Notes: generated from the letters alone by a model not told the origin. Numbered from the stretch's first letter, positions 1 through 6,816 are shown. The stretch is DNA of 7,499 bases from Planctomicrobium sp. (GCA_018659505.1 JABJMI010000643.1:1-7499), one strand, 5' to 3'. Made by a program: numbers and translations.

Positions 1-639
1 CATGACCGAGTGATCCCGATGAACAGGCGATTAACACTGGGGAAACCTTCTCGTGCTTGGATGTTTGCCAGCCTAACCAATGAGCGTGATCGTCCCAGTT
101 TGTCACTGCCAAAGGCTCAACCGGTCGTCGATGTTTTACAAGCCTTTGGCTGGACCGGTTCAAGGCAAAAACCGATCGTTCAACGAGAGACTGATCCCAA
201 TGTTTTACAACCAGGGATTTTGGCAAACGGAACACTTTCGATGTCGCTGACCCGTGCAGCGTATCAAAGCTCTCTCGCAAACTTAGCAATCAACGCAACT
301 TCACCCGAGCAACTTCTTGATTCTCTGTTCCTCAGGTTTTTAAGCCGACATCCAGACCAAGAAGAGAGCAAAGATTTTGTCGCAGCGTTAGCGGGCGGTT
401 TTGAATCTCGTCTTGTTCCAGACGATCAAGTTACAATTCCTGTGAAAGATTCTCCTTTGCCGCAGTCGACATGGACGAATCATCTTGTGCCGGAAGCGAA
501 TGAAATTCAATTGAAGATTCAAGAGCGAGTTCTCAAAGGTCCCGCCCCTGATCCACGACTTCGATCCGAATGGAGAGAAGTTTACGAAGATATTGTGTGG
601 AGTTTGGTCAATCATCGAGAATTCGTTTGGATACCGTAA
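1..639 (+). CDS. DUF1553 (PSD1) domain protein, C-terminal part, 5' end outside the window
   Basis: The reading frame is open from the first base, so the start codon lies upstream; the GTG at 10 is only an internal valine. About 212 residues are visible. They match the C-terminal half of the planctomycete PSD1 (DUF1553) family: the segment with ETDPNVLQPGILANG, then LTRAAYQSSLANL, then LFLRFLSRHPDQEE, and the terminal EDIVWSLVNHREFVWIP, which is the classic end of these proteins. Full-length members are usually 700-1100 residues, with a DUF1549 (PSCyt2) domain and often a cytochrome-like PSCyt1 domain ahead of this part; none of that is visible here. They are normally exported, and no enzymatic activity has been firmly assigned. 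The neighbour downstream on the same strand is a DUF1501 gene, the usual partner, so the two are probably co-regulated. The family call is firm and the function is unknown. Confidence 0.9.
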   Translation, partial: HDRVIPMNRRLTLGKPSRAWMFASLTNERDRPSLSLPKAQPVVDVLQAFGWTGSRQKPIVQRETDPNVLQPGILANGTLSMSLTRAAYQSSLANLAINATSPEQLLDSLFLRFLSRHPDQEESKDFVAALAGGFESRLVPDDQVTIPVKDSPLPQSTWTNHLVPEANEIQLKIQERVLKGPAPDPRLRSEWREVYEDIVWSLVNHREFVWIP

Positions 640-733
640 AATGGGCTAGGGTTGAGAGGCTAGTGACTAGTGTAAAAGAATGTACGAATGAGACTTAACT
701 GAGCATTGAGGATTCAATTTTCGATCTTTTAGC

Positions 734-753
734 TGCCCACTTAATTGTGGGCA
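734..753. terminator. Intergenic hairpin after the DUF1553 gene, possible terminator
   Basis: A perfect 7-bp inverted repeat, TGCCCAC and GTGGGCA, encloses a 6-nt loop TTAATT. It lies about 95 nt after the DUF1553 stop codon and 80 nt before the DUF1501 start. No T-run follows on either strand, so a classical intrinsic terminator is not proven. It could also be an RNA-processing or stabilising element between two co-transcribed genes. The stem is seen directly; its role is inferred. Confidence 0.3.
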
Positions 754-778
754 ACCAATGTGCGATTGTTGAACCTCA

Positions 779-813
779 CCCGTCCACGGGACGTCATTAA
801 ACTTTTGAATGAC
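779..813 (+). promoter_or_regulatory. Two adjacent short hairpins in the DUF1501 leader
   Basis: Two inverted repeats sit next to each other just ahead of the DUF1501 start. The first is CCCG-TCCA-CGGG at 779-790. The second is GTCATT at 793-798 paired with AATGAC at 808-813 around a 9-nt loop. The second ends about 20 nt before the preferred start codon at 834, so if transcribed it would lie in the 5' leader. They might tune translation or mRNA stability, but each stem is short and could arise by chance. I see no recognisable riboswitch fold. Confidence 0.25.
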
Positions 814-833
814 AATAAATAATGGAATCAATT

Positions 834-2138
834 ATGAATATTAATAAGTCCTCGAGACGTGATTTTCTTGCGACATCTGCTGGAACTGCAGCGACTCTCG
901 GTCTTGCTGGGAACTTACTAGCTGAAGCATCACCTCTGAACGCTTCACCGCTACTCAACGGGAAAGCTGAACACGTGATTTCCATCTGGTTGGGTGGTGG
1001 AATGGGGCAGTGTGATACTTTCGACCCGAAGCGAAAAGGCGACCCCAAAGCGAAGAAGGCAGGTTCTTATTACGAACCTATCGATACCGCAGTATCCGGT
1101 GTGCAAGTTTGTGAACATTTGCCGAAAATGGCATCTTTGATGGACCGTGTTACGGCTGTGCGATCCGTCCATCACGAAGTCATTGACGAACATGCAGCTG
1201 CGACGAATCGAATGCACACTGGTCGTGCAATTAGCGGGACAGTTACCTATCCGAGTCTCGGTTCGTTGATCTGTCATGAACGCGGTCCTGCCGGAGAGAG
1301 TGCTCCACCTTATGTTCTTATCGGTTACCCAAACGTCACACGCGGACCGGGATTTCTAGGAGCAAAAGATGGCTATCTCTATCTCACTGACACCAGCCAG
1401 GGACCAGCGGGACTTTCTCGTCCACAAGGAATTACTGAGACGCGCCAACAACGCCGGGAGCAGTTTCTTGCCACGCTCAAGAAGAACGCAGGCAATACGC
1501 AAGTCAAACAAATCCTCGACTACGAAGCCGCCATCGAACAAAGTTTGAAGCTCAGCGGACCCGAATTCAATCAGGTCTTTCAACTCGAGAAGGAACCAAG
1601 TGACCTGCGAAATCAATACGGAGGAGAATTTGGTCAACGGTGTTTGTTAAGCCGACGGCTCATTCAACGGGGAGTTCGATTTATTGAAGTTTCACACAAC
1701 CTGAATTTTCTTAATGGCGCCGGTTGGGACGTTCATAATTCCGGGATTGTCAATCAGTATAAACTCATCCAAGAGCTCGATACCGCTGTCGGAACACTCA
1801 TGGAGGATTTGGAAGCAAACAATCTGCTCGACAAAACTTTAATCGTCATCACGTCAGAATTCGGACGCCCACCGGAATTCGATAGCGGAGGTGGTCGCGG
1901 TCATCAGGGAACAGCGTTTTCTTGCATCCTCGCTGGCGGTGGTCTCGCTCATCAAGGTGCATATGGAGAGACCGACGAACTCTCTAAAAAAATTGTCAGC
2001 AACCCCGTCAGTGTGCCTGACTTCTTCGCAACAATCTGTGCAGCCATGAACATCGACTACACCAAACACCTCTACGACGGCGACCGCCCCGTCCCCATCA
2101 CCGATCGTGGGAAACCTATTCAGAAATTGTTTTCTTAA
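834..2138 (+). CDS. DUF1501 protein, Tat-exported, alkaline-phosphatase-like fold
   Basis: The protein has 434 residues from ATG 834. It opens with a twin-arginine signal: SSRRDFL (arginines at residues 8-9), a hydrophobic alanine/glycine-rich stretch, and a likely cleavage near LLAEA, so a folded protein should be exported. Family motifs follow in order: [13 protein letters not shown] (about 54-66), WDVH (298-301), TSEFGRPP (340-347), GRGHQG (354-359) and AGGG (367-370). These match the DUF1501 family, related to the sulfatase/alkaline phosphatase superfamily and often annotated as 'sulfatase'. The usual final motif is closer to GRDHW; here it reads GRGHQG. The length is normal for the family (about 430-480). 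I preferred ATG 834 over ATG 822 because a GGA lies 7 nt upstream of 834, while 822 has no visible ribosome-binding site. The DUF1553 gene upstream is its usual partner. The substrate is unknown, and I would not claim sulfatase activity. Confidence 0.92.
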   Translation: MNINKSSRRDFLATSAGTAATLGLAGNLLAEASPLNASPLLNGKAEHVISIWLGGGMGQCDTFDPKRKGDPKAKKAGSYYEPIDTAVSGVQVCEHLPKMASLMDRVTAVRSVHHEVIDEHAAATNRMHTGRAISGTVTYPSLGSLICHERGPAGESAPPYVLIGYPNVTRGPGFLGAKDGYLYLTDTSQGPAGLSRPQGITETRQQRREQFLATLKKNAGNTQVKQILDYEAAIEQSLKLSGPEFNQVFQLEKEPSDLRNQYGGEFGQRCLLSRRLIQRGVRFIEVSHNLNFLNGAGWDVHNSGIVNQYKLIQELDTAVGTLMEDLEANNLLDKTLIVITSEFGRPPEFDSGGGRGHQGTAFSCILAGGGLAHQGAYGETDELSKKIVSNPVSVPDFFATICAAMNIDYTKHLYDGDRPVPITDRGKPIQKLFS

Positions 2139-2148
2139 AAGCGTTAGA

Positions 2149-2170
2149 TCGACGGGGCACAAAGCGTCGA
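2149..2170. terminator. Hairpin between convergent genes, possible bidirectional terminator
   Basis: A perfect 6-bp inverted repeat, TCGACG and CGTCGA, encloses a 10-nt loop. It sits in the 45-nt gap between the stop codon of the DUF1501 gene (+) and that of the amidohydrolase gene (-). The location fits a shared terminator. No T-tract follows on either strand and the stem is short, so the call is tentative. Confidence 0.3.
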
Positions 2171-2183
2171 AGGTGAGAGCATG

Positions 2184-3917
2184 TCAGTTGGTGGAATAAA
2201 CTTTTTTCCCACCGAGCCAGGTTGATTCTACTTCGATTTCTTTGACATCATCAACCGGACAACTGAGATAGTCACGATCAATGACAATAAAGTCTGCAAG
2301 CTTGTCAGCTTCGAGTGAACCGCGATTTTTCTCGTCGAACATAAGGAAAGCATTGTTGATTGTGTACAGCTGGAGTGCTTGTTCACGGGTGATGCGTTGC
2401 TCAGAATGAAGAATTCCGTTTGAATCACGAGGTGACCGTGTCAGTGTGATCCACATTCCAAGGAAAGGGTTGTAAGGATTCACGGAACGCATATCTCCAA
2501 TGCGTTGCATATGGTCGGAACCACCTCCCACGATCACTCCTGCATCGAAAATCGAGTTGTATGGCTGGAAGTATTTGAGTCGATCATCACCGAAATGTTT
2601 TTGCAGCGTGTGGCCATCCATCCATAACCATGCCGGTTGCAAGTCAGCTACAATTCCCATCGCTTTCATTTCTTGAATTGCTTCTGCACTCATAAAGTTG
2701 CAATGGGTGATGCAGGGACGATGTTCACGAATAGGGAAATCGTTGTCATTGATACGGCGATAGGTGTCGAGTAATGCGTGGACGGCGCCATCGCCGACCG
2801 AGTGTGCGGTGAATTGCAGGTCTCTTTCCAGACACATTCGGACGACTTCATAGAGCTTCAAGTCATTGATATTTCGTACGCCACGATAGTCGGGATCAGT
2901 AATCGAATAGACCTTGCTAAGTCCCCACGGCTCTCTCATATAGGCACTGCCGGTCAACATTCCACCGTCCAGAAAGACTTTGACTCCCCGCAACCAGAGC
3001 ATGTTGTTGTATTCATGTGCCGGATCGTTAGCGGCTTCGTCGAGTCGCTGTTTGATTTTATCTGGAGTGTCGTTCGGATTGACTCCCCAGCAAAGGAATG
3101 AGCGGCAAGTGAGCTCATTTTCTGCGAGAAGTTCTTTATAGAGTTTAAGAGTCGAAGAACTCACGTTTCTCTCTGAATGACTTGTAATACCGACTCGATT
3201 GTAATCCGCTAGCAGTCGCTTCAGGCGTTCTTTTCGTTCTACTGAAGAAGGAGAATTGCCCGACGATTTGACTTTGACCAGCTGTGATGCGAACCGTAAA
3301 ATGCCCGTCGGCTCACCTTGTTTATCACGCTCAACTTTCCCGGATTGATCGGCAGGTTCTTTGGAATTCTTATCGATGCCGTTGAGTTTTAATGCCATTG
3401 AATTCAGCGACATATCTGGACCGGTCCGAAAGTAGACCGGGTTCGACGGCGCTGCAGAGTCCAGTTCGGCGCGAGTGGGGAATCTTTGTTCTTCCAGTCG
3501 AGTAATAAAGACTTGGCTGGTAAAGATCGTTTCGCCATCTTCAAGAAGTTCCGCTCGTCCCCGAATGTACGCCAAAACATCAGCGATGTTATTCATGACC
3601 GGAACCTCATGGTCAAACTCATAAACCGCAGCTCCAGAGGCATGTGTATGAGAATCCATCAGCCCTGGTAAAACAGTTTTCCCGTGTAGATCAATAATCT
3701 CTGTTTGAGCATTTGCAGAGTTCAGTAAATCTTTATTTGAACCGACAGCAAGAATGCGATCACCTCGAATTGCCATCGCGGTTACGATGCGAAATTCATC
3801 GTCAACTGTAACGATTTTTCCGTTGTGTAAAACGATGTCTGGCGCATCTTGAGCGGAACAAGAACTTGAAAACATCGAGAAAGAAAACACGAACAGTATA
3901 AGACTCGTTGCAAACAT
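2184..3917 (-). CDS. Secreted YtcJ-like amidohydrolase (amidohydrolase family 3)
   Basis: The protein has 577 residues and starts at ATG 3917. Residues 1-22 form a hydrophobic signal peptide, with likely cleavage near SCSA or SAQ; the cysteine at 20 lacks a good lipobox, so a lipoprotein is less likely. The mature part begins with the PDIVLHNGKIVTVDD strand that opens metal-dependent hydrolases of the amidohydrolase_3/YtcJ group. Visible metal-site candidates are H90 and H92 (DSHTHASG), K313 (GVKVFLDGG, the possible carboxylated lysine), H372 (AHSVGDGAVH), H405 (ITHC) and D468 (GGGSDH). The C-terminus has the usual LADFIVIDRDYLS closing strand. The length (about 530-600) is normal for the family, which hydrolyses C-N bonds in N-formyl, N-acyl or cyclic substrates; the substrate here cannot be told. 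The family's common DGS motif reads DGG. Export, likely to the periplasm, would make it a scavenging or detoxifying enzyme (inference). Its 101-nt upstream gap separates it from the zinc-finger gene on the same strand. Confidence 0.9.
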   Translation of the reverse strand: MFATSLILFVFSFSMFSSSCSAQDAPDIVLHNGKIVTVDDEFRIVTAMAIRGDRILAVGSNKDLLNSANAQTEIIDLHGKTVLPGLMDSHTHASGAAVYEFDHEVPVMNNIADVLAYIRGRAELLEDGETIFTSQVFITRLEEQRFPTRAELDSAAPSNPVYFRTGPDMSLNSMALKLNGIDKNSKEPADQSGKVERDKQGEPTGILRFASQLVKVKSSGNSPSSVERKERLKRLLADYNRVGITSHSERNVSSSTLKLYKELLAENELTCRSFLCWGVNPNDTPDKIKQRLDEAANDPAHEYNNMLWLRGVKVFLDGGMLTGSAYMREPWGLSKVYSITDPDYRGVRNINDLKLYEVVRMCLERDLQFTAHSVGDGAVHALLDTYRRINDNDFPIREHRPCITHCNFMSAEAIQEMKAMGIVADLQPAWLWMDGHTLQKHFGDDRLKYFQPYNSIFDAGVIVGGGSDHMQRIGDMRSVNPYNPFLGMWITLTRSPRDSNGILHSEQRITREQALQLYTINNAFLMFDEKNRGSLEADKLADFIVIDRDYLSCPVDDVKEIEVESTWLGGKKVYSTN

Positions 3918-4018
3918 AGATTCATCTCATCGGCGAAAATAAAATCCGGAAAATTCCATATACAAAAAGCAGTACAGATTAAAGTTTAGATCGCAATGAT
4001 TTAATAGAACTTTTCTGT

Positions 4019-4555
4019 TCATGGGTGAGGTAGATCTTGCAGCACATCATGGTAGATCCCAAATGCTCCAAGTCCTAACCAAGCCTGGAAATATGCGTCT
4101 AAATCTTCTTTCTGCGAACCGCTGTTGTTTTCGGAATGCTCTGCGTCTTCATCATTGAGGGAAAGTAATTCTAGATGTGATGCAACAGTTCTCAAAAAGT
4201 GTTGAACAATCACAGAGTCTTCAACATCTTCATTCCTAAGGATCACTCTTTCATTCAGAGACGAGTTTAGTGCTTTGGCTAGGCAACCAAAACGCTTCTC
4301 TTCAACCATTGAAAGAACTTTTTGGCGAGAGGCTCTCTTTCTAGCCTGACCAGAGCGGTCGGGAACGAGACCTCGTTGCACCTTGTCGGTATCAAGTATT
4401 GCTAGACAGTGAAGAAGACACTTCTCGCACATGAGTTCTTTCTCTTGCCATTCTACGAATGGACCAGCGACTTGATAGCTTCTTAAACAGAGGCTGCATT
4501 TCGCTTCCGTGTTGTTGCTCAATAAAGCACTGGAAGAACGACAAAACCAATTCAT
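4019..4555 (-). CDS. Small protein with a ClpX-type C4 zinc finger; otherwise unknown
   Basis: The protein has 178 residues from ATG 4555; a TTG at 4591 would add 12 residues. I prefer ATG 4555 because GGAAAG lies about 3-8 nt upstream. Near the N-terminus is a C-x2-C-x19-C-x2-C cluster (C20, C23, C43, C46) with a further cysteine at 50. The text CSLC, then AGPF, then ELMCEKCLLHC resembles the zinc-binding domain at the start of ClpX (CSFC, then AGP, then YICDECVDLC). No AAA+ Walker motifs follow, so this is not ClpX. A basic patch (ARKRASRQK) comes next, then a helical and acidic region, and a C-terminal stretch rich in aromatics (YFQAWLGLGAFGIY). In ClpX this finger dimerises and binds adaptors and substrates, so a protein-binding or adaptor role is possible, but that is inference. 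No signal peptide is visible; it is probably cytoplasmic. It lies on the same strand as the MEKHLA gene, 140 nt downstream of it. Confidence 0.65.
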   Translation of the reverse strand: MNWFCRSSSALLSNNTEAKCSLCLRSYQVAGPFVEWQEKELMCEKCLLHCLAILDTDKVQRGLVPDRSGQARKRASRQKVLSMVEEKRFGCLAKALNSSLNERVILRNEDVEDSVIVQHFLRTVASHLELLSLNDEDAEHSENNSGSQKEDLDAYFQAWLGLGAFGIYHDVLQDLPHP

Positions 4556-4591
4556 CCACTTTCCGGACAAAACTCTCACCCTGTATTTCAA

Positions 4592-4634
4592 TAACTAGTT
4601 ACGTTAACCGAGTTGGAGAAGTCAAATCGACTTC
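4592..4634. other. Palindromes in the gap upstream of the zinc-finger gene
   Basis: The gap between the zinc-finger gene and the MEKHLA gene contains a 10-bp perfect palindrome, TAACTAGTTA (4592-4601), followed by GTTAAC (4603-4608). It also has a 6-bp inverted repeat with a 5-nt loop, GAAGTC-AAATC-GACTTC (4618-4634). The palindrome lies about 37 nt upstream of the preferred start of the zinc-finger gene, where an operator could sit. The inverted repeat might help end the MEKHLA transcript. Both roles are guesses from position. Confidence 0.25.
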
Positions 4635-4695
4635 CATTGTTTGAATACTTTGTAGTGATTGCTGGGTGACGATTATACTCCGATTTAACCAAATA

Positions 4696-5184
4696 TTACT
4701 CACCTTCTTCAAGGAATTTCCATTCTGTGAAGGTGGCTGCTTGACCTCGGTAGTTGTTTTTGAAATCGATGAGGTTCCAGACGATTGCTTTGGCGATGAA
4801 GAAGCGTTTTCCGCTGCTGCTGATGCGAATGCCGGAGTAATCGTCGACGTAACCGTTAGTGGTTGTTCGCTGTAAGAGGCGTTTGCGTTCGTCTCGATGG
4901 ACTGGTTCAGCGGTCAATCGGGAAGGGGTTTCGCAGAATGTTTTGACTTCCATCTCCCATAACTCCAGAGCGACACTGTTCCCGTAGTTCAGGATGGGAT
5001 CGGGACGCTTATCGTGTGAAACGACAACGAGTGGGGCTTCGAACAATCGTTGGGCTTGTTGTTCTTCGCTCCCGGATCGGTCAATTAATTCTTCACCGAG
5101 ATATGTTTGATAAGAGTCCAACATTAACTGTGAATGTTGAACCCAATTGCGTTTCGTCCAGAGTCGTGAGTTTTCTGTCGTCAT
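4696..5184 (-). CDS. MEKHLA domain protein
   Basis: The protein has 162 residues from ATG 5184 (MTTENSRLW). A TTG at 5217 would add 11 residues that look unlike the family, so I reject it. Almost the whole protein matches the stand-alone bacterial MEKHLA domain: a helix with HSQLMLDSYQTYLGEEL (17-33), then LFEAPLVVVSHDKRPDPILNYGN (48-69), ALELWEM (72-78), PSRLTAEPV (87-95), GYVDDYSGIRISSSGKRF (111-128), and VWNLID with GQAATF near the end (135-152). The domain is PAS-like and is best known at the C-terminus of plant HD-ZIP III transcription factors, where it is thought to sense light or redox state. In bacteria it is usually a single-domain protein of unknown function. No signal peptide or membrane segment is seen. 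It is transcribed divergently from the DUF1499 operon. The family call is firm and the role is open. Confidence 0.88.
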   Translation of the reverse strand: MTTENSRLWTKRNWVQHSQLMLDSYQTYLGEELIDRSGSEEQQAQRLFEAPLVVVSHDKRPDPILNYGNSVALELWEMEVKTFCETPSRLTAEPVHRDERKRLLQRTTTNGYVDDYSGIRISSSGKRFFIAKAIVWNLIDFKNNYRGQAATFTEWKFLEEGE

Positions 5185-5222
5185 AATCAATGAGTATGGA
5201 GTTCTTGAAAAAGGCAAGTGAT

Positions 5223-5250
5223 TCGACCTGATGAAGGAACTCTCTATAAT
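5223..5250 (+). promoter_or_regulatory. Probable sigma-70-type promoter of the DUF1499-GH17 operon
   Basis: A perfect -10 box TATAAT lies at 5245-5250. A partial -35 box TCGACC at 5223-5228 (4 of 6 matches to TTGACA) precedes it with a 16-nt spacer. Transcription would begin near 5257, giving a short leader of about 25 nt before ATG 5282. It lies in the 97-nt divergent region shared with the MEKHLA gene. The -10 is convincing and the -35 is weaker. Confidence 0.5.
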
Positions 5251-5273
5251 CGAACGACTGACTTCAAGTTCGA
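5250..5273 (+). promoter_or_regulatory. Inverted repeat at the transcription start/leader of the DUF1499 operon
   Basis: A perfect 6-bp inverted repeat, TCGAAC (5250-5255) and GTTCGA (5268-5273), has a 12-nt spacer. It overlaps the last base of the TATAAT box and ends 8 nt before the start codon. As DNA it could be an operator. If only part of it is transcribed, the RNA hairpin would be incomplete. Its role is inferred from position alone. Confidence 0.3.
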
Positions 5274-5281
5274 GAACGTAA

Positions 5282-5758
5282 ATGTTTCAAAAGAAAACGC
5301 TGATTCGACTACTTGTTATTGTGATCCTTGTTCCTTTACTGGGCTTAATTGGTCTAAGTCTGATGTCAAAACGTCCTGCAAATCTGGGAGTCAATGAGGG
5401 GCAATTGGCTCCGTGTCCGACTAGCCCAAACTGCGTCAGTTCGCAATCCAATGATAGTGAACACGGAATGACTCCGATTAAGTATCAGGGAGACACCGCC
5501 TCTAATATTCAAAATATTAAAAGTGTCATGCAGGCGCGTCCACGAACAAATTTGATCACCGAAAGAGACAACTACTTGCACTTCGAAGCGACCAGCAAAA
5601 TCCTTCGCTTTGTTGACGATATCGAGTTTTACATCGATGAAGAGAACCAACTCATCCAATTTCGCTCAGCTTCTCGTGTCGGAAGGTCGGACATGGGGGT
5701 GAATCGAAAACGGATGAATGAAATCCAACAGGCACTTAACGAAAATAAGAATTCATGA
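5282..5758 (+). CDS. DUF1499 family protein, membrane-anchored
   Basis: The protein has 158 residues. Residues 8-28 form one hydrophobic segment, an N-terminal anchor or uncleaved signal, after the basic start MFQKK, so the rest should face the periplasm. The DUF1499 signature is complete: CPTSPNCVSSQ (45-55, with cysteines 45 and 51), a middle part with the YLHFEATS strand (98-105), FVDDIEF (110-116), and the strongly conserved FRSASRVGRSDMGVNRKR (127-144). The length is normal for the family. No biochemical function is established for DUF1499. The start ATG 5282 follows a short leader with only a weak GAG upstream. The stop codon overlaps the start of the next gene (ATGA at 5755-5758), so the two are very likely translated from one mRNA. 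Confidence 0.9.
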   Translation: MFQKKTLIRLLVIVILVPLLGLIGLSLMSKRPANLGVNEGQLAPCPTSPNCVSSQSNDSEHGMTPIKYQGDTASNIQNIKSVMQARPRTNLITERDNYLHFEATSKILRFVDDIEFYIDEENQLIQFRSASRVGRSDMGVNRKRMNEIQQALNENKNS

Positions 5759-6714
5759 TCAACTTCAAGCGTCTAAACGTGACGTCATTCATTTTACTTT
5801 GCAACTTTGTACTGCTCAGTTCAGCGTTACATGCGGAGGAGAATAAGTTCTTCCAATATCTTACAGGAACGCCAACTTCCCGGTTGGTGGGTTACACTCC
5901 TGCTGAACTCGATCCGCGTGATCCGAACAATAACGTCACATTGAAGTCAAGTTCGCTTCGAGCGGACCTCGCTGCACTTCGTCCTGCTTTTGATGGGCTG
6001 ATTCTTTATGGATACAACGAGGCATGCACGCCGCGGATTGTTGCCATCGCTAAAGAATTGAAGTACCGGGCAGTCGTGCTCGCGATCTGGCAACCAAAAT
6101 CGATGGCAGAAGTCGATGGTGTTGCTGAGCTTGCTCTTCAACATCAAGATGAATTAGCGATCGCAGTTCTGATTGGAAATGAAGGGATCATTTTTGGACG
6201 GTACGAATTTGAAGACCTGCAAATTGCTGAAAGCAGATTGAGGAAGCTCATCGGAACAGAGATTCCCTGCTCGACTTCAGAGCCGCTCGTGGGGTATCAA
6301 TCTGAGAAACTCCTCAAGTTCGGAGATTTCCTCGCTCCGAATATTCATCCGGTTTTTGATCTACCGGAGGCAAAAGCTCCACAAGCTGTGCAATGGGTTA
6401 AAACAGAAGCTAGAAAATTACGCGACGCATCACAGAAACCAGTTATTGTTAAAGAGACCGGTTTCCCCCATGCTGGAAAACCGATCTACACCCAACAGAC
6501 ACAAAAAGAATTCTGGCAGAATTATACTACTGAAGGTCTCCTCGAGAAAAAGGGAGAGAACTGGGTTTCGTTCGCAGTCGGTTTCGAAGCTTTCGATTTG
6601 CCTTGGAAGTCAGAGGCTTCAGGCTTAGAGATAGAAAAGTCCTGGGGACTTCTTTCGAATGATCGTAAGCCATATCCAGCGTTTGAGATTTGGAAGAGCA
6701 TTAAGACGCAATGA
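5755..6714 (+). CDS. Secreted GH17-like glycoside hydrolase (exo-beta-1,3-glucanase-like)
   Basis: The protein has 319 residues with a Sec signal peptide (residues 1-26; basic MINFKR, hydrophobic core, likely cleavage after LHA). The rest looks like a TIM-barrel of the GH17/Scw11 group (COG5309). The catalytic pair is visible: the acid/base candidate E143 in IGNEGI, and the nucleophile E234 in KETGFP (usually ETGWP). Also typical are LYGYNEACTPRI (84-95), a family strand with NIHPVFDLP (196-204), and FEAFDLPWK (277-285, usually FEAFDEPWK). The closing WGLLSNDRKPYPAF matches the end of these proteins. Members cleave beta-1,3-glucans such as laminarin or fungal wall glucan; the substrate here is inferred. 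The ATG overlaps the DUF1499 stop by 4 nt, which suggests translational coupling. The 68-bp hairpin repeat downstream may end the transcript. Confidence 0.85.
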   Translation: MINFKRLNVTSFILLCNFVLLSSALHAEENKFFQYLTGTPTSRLVGYTPAELDPRDPNNNVTLKSSSLRADLAALRPAFDGLILYGYNEACTPRIVAIAKELKYRAVVLAIWQPKSMAEVDGVAELALQHQDELAIAVLIGNEGIIFGRYEFEDLQIAESRLRKLIGTEIPCSTSEPLVGYQSEKLLKFGDFLAPNIHPVFDLPEAKAPQAVQWVKTEARKLRDASQKPVIVKETGFPHAGKPIYTQQTQKEFWQNYTTEGLLEKKGENWVSFAVGFEAFDLPWKSEASGLEIEKSWGLLSNDRKPYPAFEIWKSIKTQ

Positions 6715-6748
6715 TCTCAGGGATTCTTCTACTGCAACCGTTCTTCCA

Positions 6749-6816
6749 GGCGAGCGGGGAGTGTTAACTCCCTGACTCAGTGGTAGTCAACAGGGGACTC
6801 ACGTCCCCCGCTCGCC
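6749..6816. repeat. 68-bp imperfect inverted repeat, probable dispersed planctomycete hairpin element
   Basis: The outer arms GGCGAGCGGGG (6749-6759) and CCCCGCTCGCC (6806-6816) pair perfectly over 11 bp. Inside, GTG (6761-6763) can pair with CAC (6800-6802), and the run CCCTG (6770-6774) pairs with CAGGG (6791-6795), leaving internal bulges and a loop around ACTCAGTGGTAGTCAA. The GC-rich element stands out in an otherwise AT-leaning gap. TTTTT at 6824-6828 follows 7 nt after the stem, so it may also terminate the GH17 transcript. I recall similar GGCGAGCGGGG-type hairpins scattered between genes in planctomycete genomes, but copy number cannot be judged from one window. No transposase or target duplication is visible. 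Confidence 0.6.

Noticed and set aside
660..670. Short palindrome CTAGT-G-ACTAG after the DUF1553 gene
   Set aside because: Only 5-bp arms with a 1-nt centre; too short to support a regulatory or integration site.
822..1277. Minus-strand open frames across the DUF1501 gene
   Set aside because: Their translations match no family, and the plus strand carries a complete, motif-rich DUF1501 protein.
4555..4591. TTG start at 4591 for the zinc-finger gene
   Set aside because: An ATG at 4555 has a purine-rich GGAAAG just upstream and still includes the whole zinc finger. The extension would also run up to the 4592-4601 palindrome, which looks intergenic. The longer form is not excluded.
5184..5217. 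TTG start at 5217 for the MEKHLA gene
   Set aside because: The 11 extra residues do not resemble the family start, and an ATG lies at 5184 directly before the conserved part.
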